In this document: positions 57,540 to 64,000 of the stretch, piece by piece
How positions within the stretch are numbered: position 1 is the stretch's first letter
Layout: each line of letters starts with the position of its first letter
NCBI RefSeq assembly: GCF_963678975.1
Contig: NC_089277.1
Span: forward strand, 24,564,672 to 24,628,671
From: Dysidea avara
Taxonomy: Eukaryota > Porifera > Demospongiae > Dictyoceratida > Dysideidae
Direction: 5' to 3'
DNA length: 64,000 bases
Notes under the pieces: generated by a model
Seen by the model: only the letters and a program-made list of their open reading frames with translations
Told to the model about the DNA's origin: nothing
Databases searched by the model: none
Translations under genes and position numbers: made by a program

Positions 57540-59640
57540 CTGAACTGTAGCTGAGTCTCTCATTGTTTGTAGCTGAACTCTTTTCAGGGTGATTTGTTTC
57601 TAGTTGAACTCTCTACATGGTTATTTGTTTGCAGCTGAACTCTCTACATGGTGGTTTCTTTGTAGCTATGAACTCTCTACAAGGTGACTTGTTCTAGTTG
57701 AACTCTCTGCAGAGTGGCCGAACTCTCTACAGGGTGATTTATTTGCAACTGAACTCTCTAAATATGATTTATTTCTAGCTGATCTCTCTATAGCGTAACT
57801 CTATTGTAGCTGAACTCTCTGCAGGATGGTTTGATTGGTTTCTTTATAGCTGATCTCTCTACAAGGTGACTTGTTCTAGCTGAACTCTCTACAGGGTGGC
57901 TGAACTCTCTACAGGGTGATTTATTTGCAACTGAACTCTCTACAATATGATTTATTTCTAGGTGATCTCTCTATAGGGTAACTTGATTGTAGCTGAACTC
58001 TCTGCAGGATGGTTATTTTGTAGCTGATCTCTCTACAGGGTGACTTGTTTCTAGCTGATCTCTCTACAGGGTGATTTGTTTGCAGCTGAACTCTCTACAT
58101 GGCGGTTTCTTTGTAGCTGAACTCTCTACAAGGTTATTTGTTCTAGCTGAACTCTCTACAGGGTGGCTGAACTCTCTACAGTGTGATTTATTTGCAACTG
58201 AACTCTCTACAGTAATTATGATTTATTTCTAGCTGATCTCTCTATAGTGTAATGTGATTGTAGCTGAACTCTCTACAGGATGGTTTCATTGTAGCTGATC
58301 TCTCTACACGGTGACTAGTTTCTATCTGAACTCTCTATAAGTTATCTGTTTGTAATTGAACTCTCTACAGGATGGTTTCTTTGTAGCTGATCTCTCTACA
58401 GGGTGACTTGTTTCTAGCTGATCTCTGGATGACTTGTTTCTAGCTGATCTCTCTACACTGTGACTTGTTTCTAGCTGAACTCTCTATAGGGTTACTTGTT
58501 TATAATTGAACTCTCTACAGGATGGTTTCTTTGTAGCTGCTCTCTCTATGTGGTAAATTGTTCCTGGCTGAACTCTCTACAGATGATTTGTTTGCAGCTG
58601 AACTCTCTACAGGGTAGTTCCTTTGTAGCTGAACTCTCTACAAGGTGATTTCTTCTAGCTGATCTCTCTACAGGGTGATCTGTTCGTAGTTGAACTCTCT
58701 ACAGGGTGATTTGTTTACAGCTGAACTCTTTATATGATGGTTTCTTTGTAGCTGAACTCTGTATATGGTAACTTCTTCTAGCTGATCTCTATACAGGGTG
58801 ACTTGTTTGTAGCTGAACTATCTGCAGGGTGATTTGTTTGTAGTTGAACTCTCTACAAGGTGATCCTTCTAGCTGATCTCTCTACAGGATGACTTTTCTA
58901 GCTGAACTCTCTACAGGGTGATCTGTTCATAGCTGAACTCTCTACAGGGTGATTTGTTTCCAGCTGAACTCTCTACATGGTGGTTTCTTTGTAACTGAAC
59001 TCTCTATAAGGTGATGTCTTGTAGCTGATCTCTCTACTGGATGACTAATTGCTTCTAGCTGATCTCTCTATAGAGTTATAACTTTCTCTATAGAGTTGTA
59101 ACATGTTTGTATACCTGAACTCTTTACAGAGTGGTTTTTTGATTGGTTGCTGAACTCTCCAGCTACATGGTGACTTGTTTGTACTACAGAGTGACTTGTT
59201 TGTAGCTGAACTCTCTACAGAGTGACTTAATTGTAGCTGAATTCTCTACAGAGTGACTTGTTGTAGCTGAACTCTCTACAAGGTGACTTGTTTATAGCTG
59301 AATTCTCTTCAGTGTGACTTATAATGTTCTGAATCTCTATAGCAACATATTTGTAACTGATCTAGATGAACTCTCTACTGGGTAGCCTTTTTGTAGCTAA
59401 ATCCTCTACGCAGTGACTTGTTTGTAGCTGAATTCTCTACAGAGTGACTTGTTGTAGCTGAACTCTCTACAAGGTGACTTGTTTATAGCTGAATTCTCTT
59501 CAGTGTGACTTACGTTCTGAATCTCTACAGCAACATATTTGGAGCTGATCTCTCTACAGGGTAACTTACTTGCAGCTGAATTGTCTATAAGAGTAACTTT
59601 TTGTAGCTGAACTCCCTACAGAATAACTTGCAATGTAATA
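57540..59640 (+). repeat. Minisatellite, locus 4
   Basis: About 2.1 kb of GTAGCTGAACTCTCTACA and GCTGATCTCTCTACAGGG units, more varied than at the other loci. A block around 59215-59310 is repeated at 59415-59515. Confidence 0.9.
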
Positions 59641-60052
59641 TAATTCTATAATGGAGTAAGGTATAGACGTAGCTGAATGCTCTATTAGGGTGACTGTTCT
59701 ATTAGAGTATCTCGATCTCGCATATGCTACACATAGTTTGCTTTGGAATCATAACTCAGTGGTTTGTAATCCGATTCTTCTGTACTACTGCAAGGGCTTT
59801 CTATGATAATTTATATTCCAGCTACACACCGATTTTCAGCTCATTGCTCTAAGCGGTTTATCTGGTAGGCGTGAAAACTAATAGTTTTTTTTATTCATAA
59901 AAATCGATCGCGTGAATGTGACACAGGTAGGGTTTTGTGCCGTATCTCGATGGCCTTTAACTGGATTTCTTTAAAACCACAAAAAAGCACGCCTACGATA
60001 GTTACTCCATCTACATAGCAATTTTCAGCTCATTCCTTCAAGCGGTTTACCC

Positions 60053-60333
60053 CAGGGGCAGGTTACTGGGGTTTCCAGAAGCCCCTCTGAAATAGCGCGC
60101 GCCCCTACGATTCGTCTAGGTGATAAAAATTACAGAGAGTTATAAATATTTTATTATAATCATGGCTTTTCTATTGGCAAAACTTCATACTTTAAGTTTT
60201 ACCTCTGAAATCACCTTCACAGCGTTTGCTACCCTTTTTTTTTTTTTTTTTTGGTCTTCAACTTGCAGCTAGGCTGAAGTTGTAATTCCAGACAACCAGA
60301 AACCCCCTCTGAAAATTTCTAGATCCGCCCCTG
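60053..60333. mobile_element. Small CAGGGGC-type element inside locus 4
   Basis: Termini CAGGGGC and GATCCGCCCCTG, 281 bp, interrupting the tail motif GCGGTTTACTCTGTAGGCGTG-like sequence that is whole in other copies. Flanks TACCC and TACTC suggest a 5-bp target duplication with one change, the same length as for 43255-44140. Contains a poly-A-tailed fragment on the minus strand (60234-60285). Confidence 0.7.
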
Positions 60334-60746
60334 TACTCTGTGGGCGTGACAGACCTTCGACCTTATTTTACGCAAATAATCGGTCATAACTCCGTGAATA
60401 TTCATCGGATTCCTACTAAACTTGATACTGAGATTCGCCTTAATGAGCCCTTTAAGTGTGCCAAATTTCAGCCCAATTGGAGTACGCATTCGTGTTTTAT
60501 GGCGGATTTTGCAAAGTGCGAAAAGAAGGGGGAAAACGAAAAAACCCAAACTTTGGCCGCTCGTATCTCGGAAATGGCAGAAGCGATTTTCTTCAAATTT
60601 GGAATGTGGACTCCCCTACCTAACCGCTACAAAGGTGTGAAAATCGCGTTTAATTTCTTCCTGTTAATATACTCATGGTGTGGCGCGCCGGCTTCTTGGG
60701 CCGCACGACACATTACCGTGTGACTTGATGCTACTGCTATAATACA

Positions 60747-60926
60747 TTTGTTCTCCCCATTCTAGAATATGCCAGTACAGTGTGGTCCCCATACCATGAA
60801 CATAACATCTATAATTTAGAAATGGTACAGAGAAGAGCAGCAAGGTTTGTGATGAATAACTATAATAGAACAGCTAGTGTGACAGAAATGTTGAACAGTT
60901 TACAATGGCACAGATTGGAGAAGTGA
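60747..60926 (+). pseudogene. LINE reverse-transcriptase fragment
   Basis: About 59 codons match the late part of a CR1/Jockey-type ORF2: LPILEYASTVWSPYHEHNI, LEMVQRRAARFVMNNYNRT, SVTEMLNSLQWHRLE, then a stop where the family continues. It starts right after the 3' end of locus 4. Only this fragment is present. Confidence 0.8.
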
Positions 60927-61118
60927 AGAAATAATTTGAGAGCCTCACAAAAGTATAAAATAACGGTGTTTCTAGAGCTCCGGCAGCCGGAGGTGGTTTG
61001 CCAATGCTACAGCTCCGTCACTCCATCACGTGATGTGATACTTCAACACGCGGTATTTCAGTTGAACTATAGACTGGGCCGCCTGTCGCCTGTACCTGTA
61101 TCGTGCTGTGTGGTTTAA

Positions 61119-61913
61119 ATGGAAGAAAGTGACTCTGAGCGGGAGGGAGTGTTAGGGACTGTTGAAGAAGAGTGTGACAGCGTAAACTTTGTTCTTGGTG
61201 AGAAGTTTTCGTCTTACGAGCAGCTGAAGGAGAAGATTACTGCGTACCAACAAGGGAATGATGTCCAGTTAGCCTACACTGACTCGCGGACGCTGGATGC
61301 TGCTCGGAAAAGAGCACCGAAGAGAATACAGAAAACAAATGAAAAATTACATTATTATTCTTTGCACCTTACGTGCAATCTTGGTGGAAAGCCGTTCCAC
61401 AGCAAAGGATCTGGCAAGAGACCTTGTCACAGGTATAGCAACTAAATGGTCAAAACTTATTTAGCTGATGATACTACGTATAATATTATGTGCAGCACGA
61501 TTAAGCAGAATTGCAAAGCTTGTATAAAGCTTAACTTAAGTGAAGATGGCCAGTACCTGGAGATCACAGACGTCTGCAATACTCACAATCATGAAGTCAG
61601 CAAGGTACAGTATGCTAGAAATTAATTACATCATGCATTGGGCTATTTCTATTACGTGTGTACATGTAATTTTTTTTCTAACAGGCTATTTATGATCATT
61701 TACCCCGACAACGAAAGTTGACACCATCTGAACGGAATGAAGCTGCTGAATTGTTAAAATTAAGGGTGAACAATAAGCTACTTCAGCAGCACCTATCACA
61801 ATCAACTGGGAAGATTGTTACCCTAAGAGATATCAGCAATATAAAGCACTCAATACGGAAAATGGATGGAAATGATTTGGAAAAATTGTCTTCTTATCTG
61901 AAGGCAATAGAAG
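61119..61913 (+). CDS. ZSWIM1/ZSWIM3-like protein, N-terminal part
   Basis: Three exons join in frame: 61119-61432 (donor GTATAG), 61496-61604 (acceptor TATGTGCAG, donor GTACAG) and 61685-61913 (acceptor TTTTTTTCTAACAG, donor GTAAAA), giving about 217 residues and leaving phase 1. After an acidic start come FSSYEQLKEKITAYQQ, DSRTLDAARKRAPKR, YYSLHLTCNLGGKPFHS, then KQNCKACIKLNLSEDG, THNHEVSKAIYDHLPRQRKL and SQSTGKIVTLRDISNIK. This order matches the N-terminal region of ZSWIM1/ZSWIM3-type proteins, which as a family later carry an RNase-H-like fold and a SWIM zinc finger. Those later parts are not seen in the window: either more exons lie to the right, past the repeat that starts at 62581, or the gene is truncated. 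Whether it is a host gene or part of a mobile element is open. Confidence 0.75.
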
Positions 61914-62580
61914 GTAAAACATTTTGTGTAACTGAGTAATGTACATCACCAAATATTTTATTTATTGTGCATTGCAAGTATTCCTCATTTTCGCACAAAC
62001 CTAATTTTACAGTATTAAATCGATACAATGGGTGAAATATTTGTGAAATATTTGTGAACAATAAAAATTGTGTAAATTTATTGAACACTTGTTTTCATGA
62101 TGAAGAAAGGTGCTAAGTGCAAAAACATATTTCCCAAAGTTTAAAAAAATCTTTGTTTACTATCATCAATGTTCCCAAAGATATGAAAGATATGAGCATT
62201 AGTATGCTCCATGTTCAATAAGCCATTCACTCTCACTTTTTTCAAATTTTACCCTTGTAGTGCTGAAAGGCATAAATTACTTATTAATTTTATGAGAAAG
62301 TAACAGTGAAAGTCTTGTTTATTGTACTCGTAAGTTGTGACTGTTGAACTAGGCACATGCAATTTATTTTCAAGTTCCATTTTGTCACTGTACAAATCAA
62401 TCTTTCTGTTTTTACCAGTTTTCTTTGAACGTTCTTAGTTTACAGGCTGAAACTTTGGTTGACCATTCCTATGTAGATAAATATGTAATTGAAATGGAGT
62501 TAAAAATGCAGATCCGGTCTTATATAGCAGCAGTACTTCTTTGAGCACATAACATAGTTATCTCATATGCACTTGCATAA
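61914..62580. other. Putative intron after the ZSWIM-like exons
   Basis: AT-rich, no exon recognised. The family sequence GATCCGGTC occurs near 62513, a partial MITE terminus. Confidence 0.35.
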
Positions 62581-62612
62581 TCAAGACTCACGGTAGTGAG
62601 TCGCGCGGCCAG
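62581..62612 (-). repeat. 3' end of a second Helitron-like subfamily
   Basis: The plus strand reads TCAAGACTCACGGTAGTGAG, then TCGCGCGGCC. In element orientation that is GCGCGACTCAC-TACC-GTGAGTC-TTGA followed by T. It is the same hairpin and end as in the composite repeats, but the stem base pair A-T is changed to T-A on both sides. The sequence further into the element differs, and its 5' end was not found. Confidence 0.65.
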
Positions 62613-63196
62613 TAAATCAGAAACGCGCGCCGCAGACAATAAATGACACGACCACTATGTGAGGATTTTACAAGAACGAACGTTGTCAAATTTGGCCTTC
62701 CTGTAATCCACCCGTCACTTACGCTATCCCTCTGAAACTCTGGAGTTGAACTCATCGTGTCACTAGTAACTACCACACAAGCAGTGAAGCAAATCCATGC
62801 CAATTGTTTCGTGATCGAGGTTGCCGACATCAAAGGGGAAGTTTCATTTTTTTTATTGTTTTTTATTTTTATCACATGCGGTTAGACGCAACTGCAGGTG
62901 TACGCCTTGCGTTCCTTTGTGCATTCCGAACATTGATCGCCCTGTTATCGCTTCAGTATTCACTCAATTGCAATCACCTCATTCACATCATCGATTTCAC
63001 CATACATGATTACCCTACAGTCGTGATTTCAGCACCAAACGAAGTTTCAGTCGTCCTCAGTCGACCTAGAGGCCAAATACAAATCCCAGATTGTTGTTTT
63101 CCGCAATACTCGCTTGGCATGTAGGGCAATGTGTCTTTAAACTGTTCTGAAAGTTTCGTTCAGATTGAAACATTTGTTTTCGAGAATGGCTAGTTT
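62613..63196. other. Unassigned sequence
   Basis: Less AT-rich than the surroundings. It may be the body of the element whose 3' end is at 62581. Open frames at 62588-62875 and 62804-63124 have no recognisable domain. Confidence 0.3.
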
Positions 63197-63560
63197 GAAA
63201 TTTGAATTTAGTCGCCCCCACGTCATTTGCTCTCTAAGAATTTTACTCGGAATTTAAAGAATGACGCAGAGCACAACTGCGGTCACTGGGTATTGATGAA
63301 CTGGCGCTCTATGTAGTTAATCAGTACATATAGTTACCAAGAAGTGTGCTGCCATAGATTATAGTCCATAGATATAATCTATGGTGCTGCATACCATCCT
63401 TTGTTTTGAAATTAGTCGCCCCCACATAATTTATCATCTAAGGGCGCGGCTTAAAGAATGACACAAGAGTACAACTGCGGTTGCCAGTTGTTGACACAAG
63501 CTGTGAGTAATTAGCACATGTAGCTAGCTTAAAAGGAAGTGTGCAAAATCGCCTAATACA
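63197..63560. repeat. Two diverged direct repeats around a 12-bp-stem hairpin
   Basis: TTAGTCGCCCCCAC, then TTAAAGAATGAC and ACAACTGCGGT, occur in the same order at 63209-63290 and 63412-63490. Between them, 63352-63384 is a perfect inverted repeat CCATAGATTATA / TATAATCTATGG with a 9-base loop. Confidence 0.65.
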
Positions 63561-64000
63561 ATTGTCACCATGCATTACTGCATTTTATAGCACCCCCACA
63601 CAAAATTACACATGTATTTACAACATACAGAGGAGACACATGAATACCAAACACTTTTCACCACAATAATGTAAGAATTGTACAATAATGACTGTAATAT
63701 AACTGCTATGCAAATGTTTTCCAGTGGCCCGCCATGGTAGCAAGTCTCACATGACGGCATGTATATTCATCCAAACACAATGGGAGTAACGAGTAAGTAT
63801 GATGACAACAAGTTGGTATGACTCCATTTGTAGAATCCAGATGAGTGGGTGTGGTTCCAGTATGTCTAAACAGTTAACAAACATTCCTGTTATAAATACG
63901 TGCTAGAATTGCAATATAATAGTATAGTATATAAATGCAATAATACACAGTCTCCATTGCATCACGATCAAACGACACTAAGTGGAGGATATTGTTGCAT
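63561..64000. other. Right end of window, no gene seen
   Basis: AT-rich sequence without recognisable exons. A TATATAAAT at about 63929 could be a TATA box, but nothing downstream within the window supports a gene. Confidence 0.3.

Larger units (their letters stand above)
57003..60728 (+). mobile_element. Helitron-like composite repeat, locus 4
   Basis: Starts TCTAAAAC after A and ends GTGTGACTTGA before T, 3726 bp. Palindrome 57003-57330, hairpin-like linker near 57357-57385, minisatellite 57540-59640, tail 59690-60700. The 3' hairpin is GACACAT-TACC-GTGTGAC, with one mismatch and one G-T pair. The tail is interrupted by a 281-bp CAGGGGC-type element (60053-60333). Confidence 0.75.

Overview
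The window looks like AT-rich genomic DNA of an animal. Genes have many short introns with GT/AG borders, coding density is low, (GT)n tracts are long, and transposons of several classes are nested in each other. A marine invertebrate, perhaps a demosponge, is my guess; nothing in the sequence proves it.

Host genes. The left 50 kb is a tandem segmental duplication with a period of about 18 kb. The unit holds two minus-strand genes: a multi-pass membrane protein of unknown family and a secreted 398-residue protein with thrombospondin type 1 (TSP1) repeats and an ADAMTS-type cysteine-rich module. Membrane-protein copies lie at 1-4897 (3' end off the window; every exon I can see is open), 23410-29283 and 40982-50042 (both with several frameshifts and a broken 5' exon). 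The two TSP1 genes (16606-18634 and 34644-36647) are intact, with eight exons of identical length. Near the right end, 61119-61913 holds three exons of a ZSWIM1/ZSWIM3-like gene.

Mobile DNA. 5253-14738 is a TA-flanked element that has taken in a 5.9 kb ISL2EU-type transposon (6469-12394: THAP/DDE transposase plus a convergent YqaJ nuclease/PHD gene, both decayed) and a 1.5 kb foldback element with a perfect 9-bp target duplication (12641-14125). The paralogous copies supply empty sites for many other insertions: hAT-like, Tc1/mariner-like TA-flanked, pogo-like and a SINE.

From 46 to 61 kb the sequence is dominated by a 3-4 kb composite repeat, present almost complete three times (46397-49329, 51792-55786, 57003-60728) and truncated once (about 31030-31968). 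It has a 5' palindrome, a minisatellite of about 30-bp units, a tail, and a 3' hairpin followed by TTGA. The empty site in the paralogous copies shows insertion between A and T with no target duplication, as Helitrons do, but the 3' end is not the usual CTRR. A related 3' end at 62581 carries a compensatory change in the hairpin stem. This family is the most interesting unexplained system in the window. The 51792-55786 copy sits inside a PIF/Harbinger-like element (51432-56258).

The last 1.4 kb (62603-64000) holds no gene I can support.
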